A stretch of DNA of 33,598 bases. It comes from Cyclobacteriaceae bacterium SS2 (GTDB lineage Bacteria; Bacteroidota; Bacteroidia; Cytophagales; Cyclobacteriaceae). The notes under the pieces were generated by a model. The model was not told the DNA's origin, searched no databases, and saw only the letters and a list, made by a program, of their open reading frames with translations. The stretch spans positions 8,741 through 42,338 of the forward strand of contig JAHCMM010000243.1 in NCBI GenBank assembly GCA_019192515.1, read 5' to 3'. Of this stretch, positions 8,631-18,228 are shown in pieces. The position numbers and the translations under genes were made by a program. Each line of letters begins with the position of its first letter. The first letter of the stretch is position 1.

Positions 8631-10106
8631 ATGATGCGTAAAGGATTCAAGCTATTTATGGTTTGTGTGTTGATGGTATTTTCCTCAGAGGCACAGAAAA
8701 AGGTTGTTAAGAATATTAAAAAGTCTGTCAGTCAGCAGAATATAGAGTCACACATGTATTTCTATGCCTCGGATGAGTTGAGGGGAAGGAATACCGGCAC
8801 TATAGAAAACAGGATTGCTGCCAGGTACATTGCCGAAAGGTTCAGGGCTTATGGTGTAAATCCGGTAGATCAGCAGGGAGGTTTTTTTCAAGAGGTGGGA
8901 CTTACACGTACCAAAATCCCGAATAAAGCTCAGCTGGTGGTGGGTGATTCAGTATTTAACCTTTGGGACGACATGATATTTACAAGTCCTGCCAACCTGT
9001 CGATGGATTCTACCAGCTATGTTTTTATCGATTATGGAACTGCGGCTGACTTTGAAAATAAAGATTTTGAAGGGAAAGTCGCCATAGGGATTTATGCCTT
9101 ACCTCCCGAAGGTCAGCGTCTTGAAAGGGAAGAGATGGTTAGCATCCTGAAAGAAAAGGGTGCTGTAGCCCTGATGGAATTATACAGACCATCCAAGTTT
9201 GATTGGCCACTGCTAATCAATTATTTGTCAAATGACTCCTATGACCTCGAGGACAAGGAAGTGCAGGAAGAAAGCTTTCCGGTAGGTTGGATTGTGGATC
9301 CAAACCTTGAGCGATTAAGTTTTTTCAAGGAGTCAGAGGGTCTGAAAGTTTCCATAAACATTCAGGGTTCACAAATTGACAAACTGACTGTCCCTAACGT
9401 GGTAGGGTACATTGAGGGGACGGATCCGGATTTGAAAGATGAATACATTCTGATCTCAGCCCACCTGGATCATGTCGGAGTAAAAAATGTGGTGCCCGGT
9501 GAAGACTCTATCTACAATGGAGCCCGCGACAATGGCATTGGCATCACCAATATGCTGACCACCGCAGAGTACTTTGGTAAGAATCCGCCCAAAAGATCCT
9601 TGTTGTTTTTAGCATGCAATGCTGAAGAGGTAGGGCTTTTAGGGAGTGAATGGTATGCCGAGCATCCACTCGTGCCACTGCGAAAAACCGTCTACAACAT
9701 CAATACGGATACCGGAGGGTATAATGATGTGACCAAGATTACGATCGTTGGATTGAATCGTACCAATACTACCCCACAGCTGATTGAATCAGGCAAACCC
9801 TTTGGACTGACAGTGATTGATGACCAGGTGCCAGAGGAAAACCTGTATGAGCGCTCTGATAATGTAAGTTTTGCCCGAAAGGGTATCCCTGCGATCTCAT
9901 ATGATCCGGGATACACGGCCATGGATGATGAGATCAAAAAATATTATCATCAGCCCGGTGATGAGCCTCAGACCATAGACTACGATTATCTCACCAAATA
10001 CTGCAAAGCCTACATCTATGCAGTTTATCTTTTGTCTGAGATGGATAAACTCAAATGGACATCAGGAGATCCGTATGAGGAAGCAGGCAACCAGCTTTAC
10101 GAATAG
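8631..10106 (+). CDS. Exported M28-family zinc metallopeptidase with PA-like insert
   Basis: The 491-residue protein begins with a signal peptide (MMRKGFKLFMVCVLMVFSSEAQ). The two-zinc aminopeptidase core of family M28 is complete: H278 and D280 in SAHLDHVG, bridging D300 in GARDNG, catalytic E332 and ligand E333 in NAEEVG, D360 in NTDTGG, and H440 in YYHQPGDE. The stretch at about 115-245, between the N-terminal helix region and the catalytic core, has the size and pattern of a protease-associated domain. The enzyme probably releases N-terminal amino acids from peptides in the periplasm or outside the cell. It follows the amino-acid symporter gene by 82 nt, a sensible functional pairing, although co-transcription is not shown. 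Confidence 0.92.
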   Translation: MMRKGFKLFMVCVLMVFSSEAQKKVVKNIKKSVSQQNIESHMYFYASDELRGRNTGTIENRIAARYIAERFRAYGVNPVDQQGGFFQEVGLTRTKIPNKAQLVVGDSVFNLWDDMIFTSPANLSMDSTSYVFIDYGTAADFENKDFEGKVAIGIYALPPEGQRLEREEMVSILKEKGAVALMELYRPSKFDWPLLINYLSNDSYDLEDKEVQEESFPVGWIVDPNLERLSFFKESEGLKVSINIQGSQIDKLTVPNVVGYIEGTDPDLKDEYILISAHLDHVGVKNVVPGEDSIYNGARDNGIGITNMLTTAEYFGKNPPKRSLLFLACNAEEVGLLGSEWYAEHPLVPLRKTVYNINTDTGGYNDVTKITIVGLNRTNTTPQLIESGKPFGLTVIDDQVPEENLYERSDNVSFARKGIPAISYDPGYTAMDDEIKKYYHQPGDEPQTIDYDYLTKYCKAYIYAVYLLSEMDKLKWTSGDPYEEAGNQLYE

Positions 10107-10149
10107 GATTGGAATTCCTCCTGATGTAGTCAGGCTCCGCAATTATCCT

Positions 10150-10157
10150 TATCTTTA
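10150..10157 (+). promoter_or_regulatory. Candidate -7 box TATCTTTA
   Basis: TATCTTTA is one base from the TAnnTTTG consensus and ends 4 nt before the ATG at 10162. If used, the transcript would be nearly leaderless. The spacing equals that of the two clear boxes at 27017 and 28838. Confidence 0.35.
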
Positions 10158-10161
10158 GATC

Positions 10162-11193
10162 ATGCGGCTTCTCACCCTGATCGTCCCTGTTGCTGGCATT
10201 GTTCTTTGGTTGGCATTTTCCCCCTCGGAGGATGTCAAACCTGCTACTCCAAAGATGAATGGGGCCAGTCTTGTGAATCCTCCAAGGGAGATCACTACCG
10301 AAAAGATGGCCGAACTCAGGAAAATCAATGTTGATTGGGTAGCTGTCATACCTTATGCTTTTGCGCAGTCCGGACTGCCGGAGGTCACCTTTAATCATGA
10401 GCGGCAATGGTGGGGGGAGCGAACAGAAGGTACGGGAAAATTGATCTCACAGGCACGGGAATGTGGCATGAAGATCATGCTGAAGCCTCATGTGTGGGTC
10501 AGGGGTGAGGGATGGACCGGTGATTTTACTTTGACAAGTGAAAAAGACTGGAAGGTATGGGAGGAGGATTTTTCGGAATATATTCTACATTTCGCTCGTC
10601 TAGCCGATTCCCTGAAAGTAGAACTTTTATGTATCGGTACTGAATATAGGATCCCGGCTAAGGAACGCCCTGAGTTTTGGCGGGGGCTGATCTCCGATGT
10701 ACGGCAGGTTTATAAGGGGAAGGTCACCTATGCATCCAACTGGGACAATTATATGAATATCACCTGGTGGAATGAGGTGGATTATATTGGGATAGATGCT
10801 TATTTCCCGCTGATAGAAAATGTAAATCCTACTACTGATCAATTAGTAAAAGCCTGGAAACCCATTGTGAAAGAGCTTGAATCCTTTTCGGAGAAGTGGG
10901 AAAAGCCCATCTTATTTACCGAATACGGATTTCAAAGTATGGACGGGGCTGCCGGCAGACACTGGGAGCTTGATAGGGAGCAAGTCCTCGTAAACGAAGA
11001 CCTTCAGGCCAATGCTTATGAGGCCACTTTTCAGTCTTTTATAGGAAAGCACTGGTATGCCGGAGGCTTTTTCTGGAAATGGTATTTTATGCAGCGTTCA
11101 CCCGATCGGTACACCACAGACTGGACCCCGCAAAACAAAAAAGCTGAACAAATAATTGCCAGGTGGTACAGACAAACGCCTGGTATTCAGTAG
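10162..11193 (+). CDS. GH113-like glycoside hydrolase (TIM barrel), membrane-anchored or exported
   Basis: The 343-residue protein starts with one hydrophobic segment (LLTLIVPVAGIVLWLAF), a signal anchor or signal peptide. The rest is a (beta/alpha)8 barrel resembling family GH113, whose studied members are beta-1,4-mannanases. The two catalytic glutamates appear at the ends of strands 4 and 7: E161 in LLCIGTEYR (acid/base) and E254 in ILFTEYGF (nucleophile). Barrel-lining residues include KPHVWVR at 108-114 and GFFWKWYF near 320. The substrate cannot be read from the sequence, and mannan is only one option. It leads the group of carbohydrate genes that continues with the BNR-GH105 protein, 82 nt downstream. 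Confidence 0.78.
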   Translation: MRLLTLIVPVAGIVLWLAFSPSEDVKPATPKMNGASLVNPPREITTEKMAELRKINVDWVAVIPYAFAQSGLPEVTFNHERQWWGERTEGTGKLISQARECGMKIMLKPHVWVRGEGWTGDFTLTSEKDWKVWEEDFSEYILHFARLADSLKVELLCIGTEYRIPAKERPEFWRGLISDVRQVYKGKVTYASNWDNYMNITWWNEVDYIGIDAYFPLIENVNPTTDQLVKAWKPIVKELESFSEKWEKPILFTEYGFQSMDGAAGRHWELDREQVLVNEDLQANAYEATFQSFIGKHWYAGGFFWKWYFMQRSPDRYTTDWTPQNKKAEQIIARWYRQTPGIQ

Positions 11194-11275
11194 GTTTTTG
11201 CATTTAGTGTGTATAAAATACATAAAAAGGATTTAGGTTTGAGGATACACTGTAGTACTAGATAATATAAGCAAC

Positions 11276-13705
11276 ATGAAATTTATTCAATTCACCCTAT
11301 TGACCTGGCTGCTTTGCCATGCTGGTTTTGCTCAGAACTATGTAAAATCAAAACTGAGAAAGCAGGAAGCTCCCTCTAGTGAAGCTTTCCAATCCATGAC
11401 ATTCAATGGCGCCTGGTGCTGGTTTTCGGATCCTCGTGCTGTCTACTATGAGGGAAAGCACAAACGGACTTATGTTGGTTGGATAGACAATTACGGAGAT
11501 GTTCAAATTGGTTACTACGATCATACCACCGGTGAGATAGATTCTCGAGTGCTGTATGACAACCTCGAGATTGACGATCACAATAACCCGTCTGTCATGT
11601 TTGATGAGGATGGAAAGCTCATGGTCTTTTTCAACAATCATATGCTAGGTGTGAAGCCACTTTACATCGTCCGAGCCACAGAACCGGAGAGCATTGAAAG
11701 CTGGGAGCCCGTTCAGGAGCTTTACCTCAATGATGAGAAATTGAGTGATCTGGGTAGTATGAACCACACTTATACAAACCCGATCAAACTGTCTGCCGAA
11801 AATGGAAAGATCTTTCTTTTCTGGAGGGGCGTGGATGGAAAGCCAAGCTATTCCACATCGACTGACAATGGAAAAACCTGGGCGACAGGGAAGATCTTCT
11901 TCATGCCTGAGCGGAAATATTCTTTCAGAAGACCTTATACCAAAGTCTATTCCAATGGAGTGGACAAGATCCATTTTACCGTGACAGACGGCCACCCGCA
12001 TAAAGAGGACGCCAACAATATCTATTACATGTATTACCAGGGTGGCGCATTTTATAAAGCTGATGGTACCAAAATCAAAGAAATGGGAGGGGAGCCAGTG
12101 TTGCCTGAAGAAGCTGACCTGGTATACGATGCTGCCAAAGGGAAAGCCCGGGCCTGGAACTGGGAAATTGGTGAGACGGATGGCAAGCCTGTGATCGCTT
12201 ATACAAAATACCCTGATGAGCAAAATCATATCTATTGCTATGCCCGCTGGGACGGAAAACAATGGCTCAACTACGATTTGATCAATTCCGGGAGCTGGTT
12301 TCCACAGACCATTGAAGGGGTAGTGGAGCCTGAGCCCAACTATTCAGGTGGAATGAGCATTGATCATGAGAGCCCCGGGAGACTTTATTTGTCTGTGAAA
12401 CGAGACAGCATCTTTGAGATTGAGCAATGGGATACCAAAAATGGTGGCAAATCATGGACCGTGACTCCTGTCACAAAGGGTTCATCCAAAGACAATATCA
12501 GACCATTTGCAGTTAGGAATGCTGGTGAAGGAAACAAGCTTCAGTTTTTGTGGATGCAAAACACCAAATATCATCATTTCACTTATGGAAGCAGGATGAA
12601 AGACTGGGGGCTGCAATTCAAGGATAGGTATCAAACAGCTATCCAAATGAGTATGCCAATGAATTCGGTATCTGATCCGCTCTCAAAAGAAGGCGTGGTA
12701 GATATGATGCAACGCACAGCAGACTGGCATCTTTCCAACCCACGATACAGGTATGATCCTATCGACTGGCACTATGGGGCATTATATACCGGCATCAGGG
12801 CTTTGTATGAAGTCACCGGAGAAGACAGGTATCGCAATGAGCTGATCAACATCGGGCAGGCTGCAGACTGGAAACCACTCGATGACTTTTTGCATGCAGA
12901 CCGACTGACAATCATTGACAACTGGGCATGGCTATCCGGTATGATGGATGACCAGGAAATGATCGATAAGTCAAGATGGGCACTGGACATCCACATCGCC
13001 AGGGGCACAAAACATACGGATGTCAGGTTCAAGGACAACCCTTACAAATTCGAGTGGTGGACGTGGTGTGACGCTCTTTTCATGGCGCCTCCGTCTTTCG
13101 TTGAGATGTGGAAGCTTACCGGTGAGACCAAATATCTGGAGTACATGGATGAACAGTGGTGGAGGACTTCCGATTACCTCTACTCAGACGAAGACTCACT
13201 CTATTATCGGGATGACCGCTATTTTGACCGGTTGTCGGATAATGGCAAAAAGATCTTCTGGGCCCGTGGAAACGGATGGGTAATAGCCGGACTGGCGCGG
13301 ATACTGGAAGACCTTCCGGCAGATTATTCAGGTAGAGAAAAGCTGGAGCAGCAATACATGGAAATGGCCCATAAACTACTCAGGATCCAGGGGGCTGATG
13401 GCCTTTGGAGAGTGAGTCTGCATGACCCGGAATACCTGAATATGGGAGAGTCCAGTGGAAGCTCATTCTTCACTTTTGCTTTGGCGTGGGGACTCAACAA
13501 TAACATGATCGATCAAAAATATCGACCACAGGTAGAGAAAGCCTGGAAAGCACTTTGCAACAATGTGAATGAGGAAGGAAGGTTAGGGTACGTACAACAG
13601 GTGGCAGGTGATCCATACCCGTTCAAAGCGGATGAATCCCATGTGTATGCGACTGGTGCTTATTTATTAGCTGGCAAAGAAATGTTTAAACTTGCTGATA
13701 AGTAA
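11276..13705 (+). CDS. Two-domain exported enzyme: BNR beta-propeller + GH105-like unsaturated glycuronyl hydrolase
   Basis: The 809-residue protein has a signal peptide (FTLLTWLLCHAGFAQ). Residues about 40-440 are a BNR/sialidase-like propeller (BNR_4 type), opening with NGAWCWFSDPRAVYYEG and containing Asp-box-like SYSTSTDNGKTW at about 195-206; this propeller class includes some polysaccharide lyases. Residues about 465-805 are an (alpha/alpha)6 barrel of the GH105/GH88 type, with the catalytic aspartate in WWTWCDALFMAPP and the conserved FWARGNGWVIAGL. Such enzymes hydrate the unsaturated uronyl end that lyases leave behind, so the fusion could couple lyase cleavage to removal of the unsaturated sugar. 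Lyase activity of the propeller is an inference. The sulfatase start lies 17 nt after its stop, so an operon is likely. Confidence 0.82.
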   Translation: MKFIQFTLLTWLLCHAGFAQNYVKSKLRKQEAPSSEAFQSMTFNGAWCWFSDPRAVYYEGKHKRTYVGWIDNYGDVQIGYYDHTTGEIDSRVLYDNLEIDDHNNPSVMFDEDGKLMVFFNNHMLGVKPLYIVRATEPESIESWEPVQELYLNDEKLSDLGSMNHTYTNPIKLSAENGKIFLFWRGVDGKPSYSTSTDNGKTWATGKIFFMPERKYSFRRPYTKVYSNGVDKIHFTVTDGHPHKEDANNIYYMYYQGGAFYKADGTKIKEMGGEPVLPEEADLVYDAAKGKARAWNWEIGETDGKPVIAYTKYPDEQNHIYCYARWDGKQWLNYDLINSGSWFPQTIEGVVEPEPNYSGGMSIDHESPGRLYLSVKRDSIFEIEQWDTKNGGKSWTVTPVTKGSSKDNIRPFAVRNAGEGNKLQFLWMQNTKYHHFTYGSRMKDWGLQFKDRYQTAIQMSMPMNSVSDPLSKEGVVDMMQRTADWHLSNPRYRYDPIDWHYGALYTGIRALYEVTGEDRYRNELINIGQAADWKPLDDFLHADRLTIIDNWAWLSGMMDDQEMIDKSRWALDIHIARGTKHTDVRFKDNPYKFEWWTWCDALFMAPPSFVEMWKLTGETKYLEYMDEQWWRTSDYLYSDEDSLYYRDDRYFDRLSDNGKKIFWARGNGWVIAGLARILEDLPADYSGREKLEQQYMEMAHKLLRIQGADGLWRVSLHDPEYLNMGESSGSSFFTFALAWGLNNNMIDQKYRPQVEKAWKALCNNVNEEGRLGYVQQVAGDPYPFKADESHVYATGAYLLAGKEMFKLADK

Positions 13706-13722
13706 AACCCATTAACCCAATT

Positions 13723-15063
13723 ATGACTACATTTTTTTCCAGGTATCTCCTCATGCCTCTGCTGGCATGTGTGTTTGTCTATTTGTTCATTCACGGGTCT
13801 GTTGCCCAGGCTCAGCGACCAAACATACTCATCATCATTCCGGACGATCTGGGCTGGTCGGATGTGGGGTATCATGGCTCTGAGATCATGACACCCAATA
13901 TTGACAGGCTGGCCAGGACAGGGGTGAAGTTGGAGCAGCATTATGTAATGCCGACCTGTACACCAACCCGGGTGAGCCTGATCACCGGGAAATACCCAAG
14001 TCGCTATGGTGTCCTGGCTCCGGCTTACGGCGAGGTGATCGACCTGGGAGATGCTACATTGCCCTCTATTCTTTCTAAAAACGGATACTTCACAGCGCTG
14101 GTCGGGAAATGGCACATGGGTTCACCACCGTACACGCCGAAAAAGTATGGATTCCAGTCTACCTATGGCTATTTCGATGGGCAGATTGAGCCCTACACCC
14201 ATGAATACAAGACCGGTCGAAATTCGTGGCACCGCAACGATCAGCTGTTTGAGGAGGAAGGTCATGTGACAGATCTATTGACAGCAGAAGCCATTCGCAT
14301 CATTGAGAAAGATAGAAAAGAACCCTTCTTATTGTACCTGGCCCACCAGGTGCCGCATTCCCCGCTCAATGAGCCAGAGGAATGGACATCCAAATATGAT
14401 CATCTGTCTTTGGATCCATCACGTAAGCTATTTGCTGCCAGTGTCTCGCATATGGATGATGGGATCGGTCAGGTGATCGAGGCATTGGAGAGGACAGGAA
14501 AACGGGACAATACCCTGATCCTGGTATTGAGTGACAATGGTGCTCAGCATAGCTGGCAACACAGTACTCACTATCGAGGCGCCTACGCTGACAAGCCTCA
14601 CCTTGTGCTTGGAAACAACTACCCGCTACGAGGCTGGAAAGGGGAGGTCTATGAAGGTGGGATCCGTGTACCGGCATTAGCCAACTGGCCCGGTAAGTTG
14701 GAGCCAGGAACCGTCAATGTGCCGATCCACATGTCTGATTGGTTACCTACTTTATGTGGTCTGGTGGGTGCTGAAAAGGATCTCAAAAAGCTGAAGCTTG
14801 ATGGTCAGAACATTTGGGACATCGTGCAGGGTGACAGAGATTCCAATCATCCGCTCTACTGGAAAATCGCTCAGTCTTATGCTGTAAGAGATGGCGATTG
14901 GAAGCTGGTTGTGGATAGGAAAACGGAACGACAAGAGCTTTACAATCTCAAAGAAGATTTCAGGGAAGACCGGGATCTGAGCGAGGAAAATCCTGAAAAA
15001 GTTAAATATCTGAGCGAATTGCTGGAAAAATTTAAGGAAGGAGATCGGGAAAGAGCCGAATAG
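13723..15063 (+). CDS. Exported type I sulfatase (formylglycine-dependent)
   Basis: The 446-residue protein has an N-terminal hydrophobic export signal ending near AQAQ (about 28-31). It belongs to sulfatase family S1: NILIIIPDDLGWSDVGYHG supplies metal ligands D41 and D42, and the maturation motif CTPTR (C79-R83) in MPTCTPTRVSLITGKYPSR gives the cysteine converted to formylglycine. GKWHMG (about 129-134) and LSDNGAQ carry further metal and sulfate ligands. The motif context resembles arylsulfatase B-type enzymes. It removes sulfate esters from a carbohydrate. It lies between the BNR-GH105 gene (17 nt upstream) and the fucosidase (40 nt downstream) on one strand, which points to one degradation operon. 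The maturase is not in the window. Confidence 0.92.
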   Translation: MTTFFSRYLLMPLLACVFVYLFIHGSVAQAQRPNILIIIPDDLGWSDVGYHGSEIMTPNIDRLARTGVKLEQHYVMPTCTPTRVSLITGKYPSRYGVLAPAYGEVIDLGDATLPSILSKNGYFTALVGKWHMGSPPYTPKKYGFQSTYGYFDGQIEPYTHEYKTGRNSWHRNDQLFEEEGHVTDLLTAEAIRIIEKDRKEPFLLYLAHQVPHSPLNEPEEWTSKYDHLSLDPSRKLFAASVSHMDDGIGQVIEALERTGKRDNTLILVLSDNGAQHSWQHSTHYRGAYADKPHLVLGNNYPLRGWKGEVYEGGIRVPALANWPGKLEPGTVNVPIHMSDWLPTLCGLVGAEKDLKKLKLDGQNIWDIVQGDRDSNHPLYWKIAQSYAVRDGDWKLVVDRKTERQELYNLKEDFREDRDLSEENPEKVKYLSELLEKFKEGDRERAE

Positions 15064-15103
15064 TCCGATCTTGCACTCATTATTCAATCAATCGGATTTT
15101 ACA

Positions 15104-16543
15104 ATGAGGCTATTAGGTATTTTATTTCTGGGTTTTCTTTTTAGTTGTGGAACAAACCAAACTGAGGTTGATGATATTTCACCTCTTTCGGTTACACCTG
15201 CACCACATCAGCTTACTTATCAGAAAATGGAGTTCGTCGGTTTCATCCATTTCACGGTAAATACCTTCACCAATAAAGAATGGGGTTACGGGGATGAGAA
15301 GCCAGCTATTTTCAATCCATCGGAGCTGAATACCGAGCAATGGGTGCTGGCAGCCAAAGCAGGCGGGATGAAAGAGCTGATCCTGACCGCCAAACACCAC
15401 GATGGGTTTTGTCTATGGCCCAGTAAATACACCGAACACAGTGTGAAAAACAGTCCTTACAAGGATGGAAAAGGCGATATCGTTCGGGAGTTTGTGGATG
15501 CCTGCCGCAAGCATGGCCTGAAAGTGGGCTTATACCTTTCGCCATGGGATCGAAATCACAAGGATTACGGCACTCCGGAATACATTACCTACTACCGAAA
15601 TCAACTGAAGGAGCTGCTTGCAGAATATGGTGAGATCAACGAGATCTGGTTTGACGGTGCCAATGGTGGTGACGGATATTACGGGGGTGCCAACGAAGAA
15701 AGACGAATTGACAGAAAGACGTACTACGATTGGCCGACTACTTTCAAGCTGGTCAAAGACCTTCAGCCCAATATCTCCATCTTTTCGGATGCCGGACCGG
15801 ACATCAGGTGGGTAGGGAATGAGCATGGCTACGCCGGAGAGACATTCTGGTCTCCCATCCATACTGACTCACTCGTGATTGGAGGTTCCAAACCTTCATA
15901 CCTCAACACCGGAGATCCTAACGGAAACAAGTGGATCATAGGCCAATGTGATGTATCCATTCGTCCGGGATGGTTTTATCACCCCAAAGAAGATAGCCTG
16001 GTAAAATCACCCGAGAAGCTGCTTGAGATCTATGACAGATCTGTTGGAAGAAATGGCGTGTTGTTACTGAATTTACCTCCGGACCGCAGAGGGCTGATCC
16101 ACGAAAATGATGTGGCTTCACTGAAAGATTTCAAGACGCTGGTAGACCGTCTCTTTGCCATGAACCTGGCCATCGGAAAGGTAAGAGCATCCAACACCCG
16201 GCTCAAGCATGATAAATTTGATCCGAACAATATCCTGGACGATGATCCTGAGTCTTATTGGGCTACGGATGATGACGTGATCGAGTCATCATTGATCGTG
16301 GAATTGAATGAGGCGGTAGATTTTGAGCGAATTGTTATCCAGGAGCCTATCAGGTTTGGTCAGCGGGTATCAGCCTTTAAAGTGCATGTGGAAAAAAATG
16401 GTCAGTGGGAATTGGTATATGAAGGCACTACCATTGGATATAAGCGAATCCTGGAAATAGAGCCTAACAACAGCAACCGGATCAAGCTGACGATTCTGGA
16501 TGCGCTCGGACCGCCGGCTATCTCCAATTTTGAGATCTACTGA
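15104..16543 (+). CDS. GH29 alpha-L-fucosidase lipoprotein with C-terminal discoidin-like module
   Basis: I chose ATG 15104 over the in-frame TTG at 15071, because it gives a proper lipoprotein signal, MRLLGILFLGFLFSC, with lipid cysteine C15. The mature enzyme is a GH29 barrel: MEFVGFIHFTVNTF at 42-55, the active-site histidines in TAKHHDGF (H98, H99), and the nucleophile D184 in NEIWFDGA. The family's retaining mechanism releases terminal L-fucose. Residues about 365-479 (SNTRLKHDKFDPNNILDDD onward) look like an F5/8-type carbohydrate-binding module, which usually targets the enzyme to glycans. It is the last gene of the 11276-16543 run and ends 24 nt from the convergent dehydrogenase gene. 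Confidence 0.92.
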   Translation: MRLLGILFLGFLFSCGTNQTEVDDISPLSVTPAPHQLTYQKMEFVGFIHFTVNTFTNKEWGYGDEKPAIFNPSELNTEQWVLAAKAGGMKELILTAKHHDGFCLWPSKYTEHSVKNSPYKDGKGDIVREFVDACRKHGLKVGLYLSPWDRNHKDYGTPEYITYYRNQLKELLAEYGEINEIWFDGANGGDGYYGGANEERRIDRKTYYDWPTTFKLVKDLQPNISIFSDAGPDIRWVGNEHGYAGETFWSPIHTDSLVIGGSKPSYLNTGDPNGNKWIIGQCDVSIRPGWFYHPKEDSLVKSPEKLLEIYDRSVGRNGVLLLNLPPDRRGLIHENDVASLKDFKTLVDRLFAMNLAIGKVRASNTRLKHDKFDPNNILDDDPESYWATDDDVIESSLIVELNEAVDFERIVIQEPIRFGQRVSAFKVHVEKNGQWELVYEGTTIGYKRILEIEPNNSNRIKLTILDALGPPAISNFEIY

Positions 16544-16567
16544 CGGTAGCCAGACAAGGTTCGGCTA

Positions 16568-18127
16568 TTACCACGAAATCGGTCTGTAATCTTTCAGGAA
16601 CTGGCCACACCAGTGCTTCCCGGTATTGATCCCGTCAAATAGAGGGTCCAGCACCCGGGCAGCACCATCCACGATATCCAATGGTGGCTGGAAGTCATGG
16701 ACGTCGGCTTTCTTTTTAGCCAGCTCTGCAGGATCCTCGTCAGTGACCCATCCGGTATCCACGGCGTTCATGTAGATGCCGTATTTGGCAAAGTCAGAAG
16801 CCGATGTATGGGTCATCATGTTGAGCGCTGCTTTCGCCATGTTGGTATGAGGGTGGCGGTCTTCTTTGTGAAAGCGATGAAACTTCCCTTCCATGGCGGA
16901 CACGTTGATGATGTGTTTCATGCCGGTGTTGTCTCTTTTCATCACGTTTACCAGGCGGTTGCACAACACGAAAGGCGCCACGGAATTTACCAGCTGCACT
17001 TCAACCATCTCGGTGGTGTGAATTTCTCCCAGCTTCAACCTCCAGCTATTGGTTTTTCTCAGGTCCACCTGTTGTAGATCGGCATCCAGTTGCCCTTCGG
17101 GAAACACTTCTTCCGGCTTGAGCGAATTGTCTATCGAGTAAGGGATCTGGGAAAGCTGCGCAGAAGCGCTCAGCCCGATGCCAATTTGTTTGCCATGCCA
17201 GGAGACAGGGAGATTGCGGTTGGTGCCCATCATTTCCTTGCTCAAAATACCCAGTTCATTGAGGCAGGCGTGGTGATCCTTCAGGAGATCTTTTACCGCA
17301 GCAGGCAGCTCTGAGTACGCCCTTTCCTCATTGGGCATCAAGTGCTGATAGAATCCGGAAGGCCTGCGGACTGTCTGTGCAGCATTGTTGATCAGGACAT
17401 CCAGGCGATCATATTTTTCTTCGATGAAATTGCAGAACAGCTCCACGCTGGGGATGTGCCTGAGATCAAGGCCATGGATTTTGAGCCGATCACTCCATTC
17501 TGCATAATCCGGCTCCTTTGAGAACCTTATGGCCGAATCTACCGGAAATCGCGTGGTAGCAATCACCGTGGCACCGGCCCTCAACATCATGAGGGTAATG
17601 TGGTAACCGATCTTAAGCCTTGAACCGGTCACCAGCGCCACCTGGCTGGTGAGGTCTGCCGTCTGGAATCGCTTGGCATAGTTGAACTCCGCACAGGTCG
17701 GGCACATGGTGTCATAGAAATGATGCAGGCGGGTAAACTCCTCCTTGCAGACGTAGCAATTTCTGGGAGAGTTCAGCTCAGCACCCTGAAAGGATTCCAT
17801 CCCGGCCAGATCGATCATCTTGGGTGCAGTGAATACAAGCGCTTCTCGGGCACTTCTAATCCCGGTAGCATTGCGTGCCTCCTTATCCTTTGTGTTGATC
17901 TTTCTTTTCTCAGCTTTCTTCGCTTCTTTCCGGCGACGAAGAAACTCCTCCCTGCTGGGTCTGGATAGCAATCCGGCAGCCATGATCAGCTCCAGACGTT
18001 TGTCTTTAGGGATCTCAAAAATCCGGTTGGTCTCAGCATTCAGGGTATTCAACACCTGTATGCATTGCTCGATTTGCTCAGCACTGAGCTGCGTGCCGGG
18101 CATTGCTTCTTCGGAGAAAGCTGTCAT
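16568..18127 (-). CDS. Large short-chain dehydrogenase-like protein with N-terminal zinc ribbon and altered active site
   Basis: The 519-residue protein has a helical N-terminus (1-95) with a very basic stretch ([13 protein letters not shown]). A putative zinc ribbon follows, with cysteines C124/C127 (CYVC) and C142/C145 (CPTC). A Rossmann domain begins at about 160: [13 protein letters not shown] replaces the usual TGxxxGxG loop, and LINNAAQT is present at 245-252. The catalytic serine is seen in INVSAMEGK (S410), but the Tyr of YxxxK is Thr (T428, in PHTNMAK with K432). Some related proteins are annotated simply as SDR family. The changed triad questions a classical dehydrogenase reaction. 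It is divergent from the esterase-like gene; no cofactor specificity can be read. Confidence 0.75.
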   Translation of the reverse strand: MTAFSEEAMPGTQLSAEQIEQCIQVLNTLNAETNRIFEIPKDKRLELIMAAGLLSRPSREEFLRRRKEAKKAEKRKINTKDKEARNATGIRSAREALVFTAPKMIDLAGMESFQGAELNSPRNCYVCKEEFTRLHHFYDTMCPTCAEFNYAKRFQTADLTSQVALVTGSRLKIGYHITLMMLRAGATVIATTRFPVDSAIRFSKEPDYAEWSDRLKIHGLDLRHIPSVELFCNFIEEKYDRLDVLINNAAQTVRRPSGFYQHLMPNEERAYSELPAAVKDLLKDHHACLNELGILSKEMMGTNRNLPVSWHGKQIGIGLSASAQLSQIPYSIDNSLKPEEVFPEGQLDADLQQVDLRKTNSWRLKLGEIHTTEMVEVQLVNSVAPFVLCNRLVNVMKRDNTGMKHIINVSAMEGKFHRFHKEDRHPHTNMAKAALNMMTHTSASDFAKYGIYMNAVDTGWVTDEDPAELAKKKADVHDFQPPLDIVDGAARVLDPLFDGINTGKHWCGQFLKDYRPISW

Positions 18128-18228
18128 GTAATATCAAATTGTCGGCAAAAATAGTGATATGATAGGCTATATTTATAGGTCCTATTAAAATTGATATAGA
18201 AAGAAATACTTTAGCATAAACCCGGATT

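Noticed and set aside
10162-16543. Complete polysaccharide utilization locus
   Set aside because: No SusC/SusD pair, TonB-dependent receptor or hybrid two-component regulator is present, so only a set of degradation genes can be claimed.
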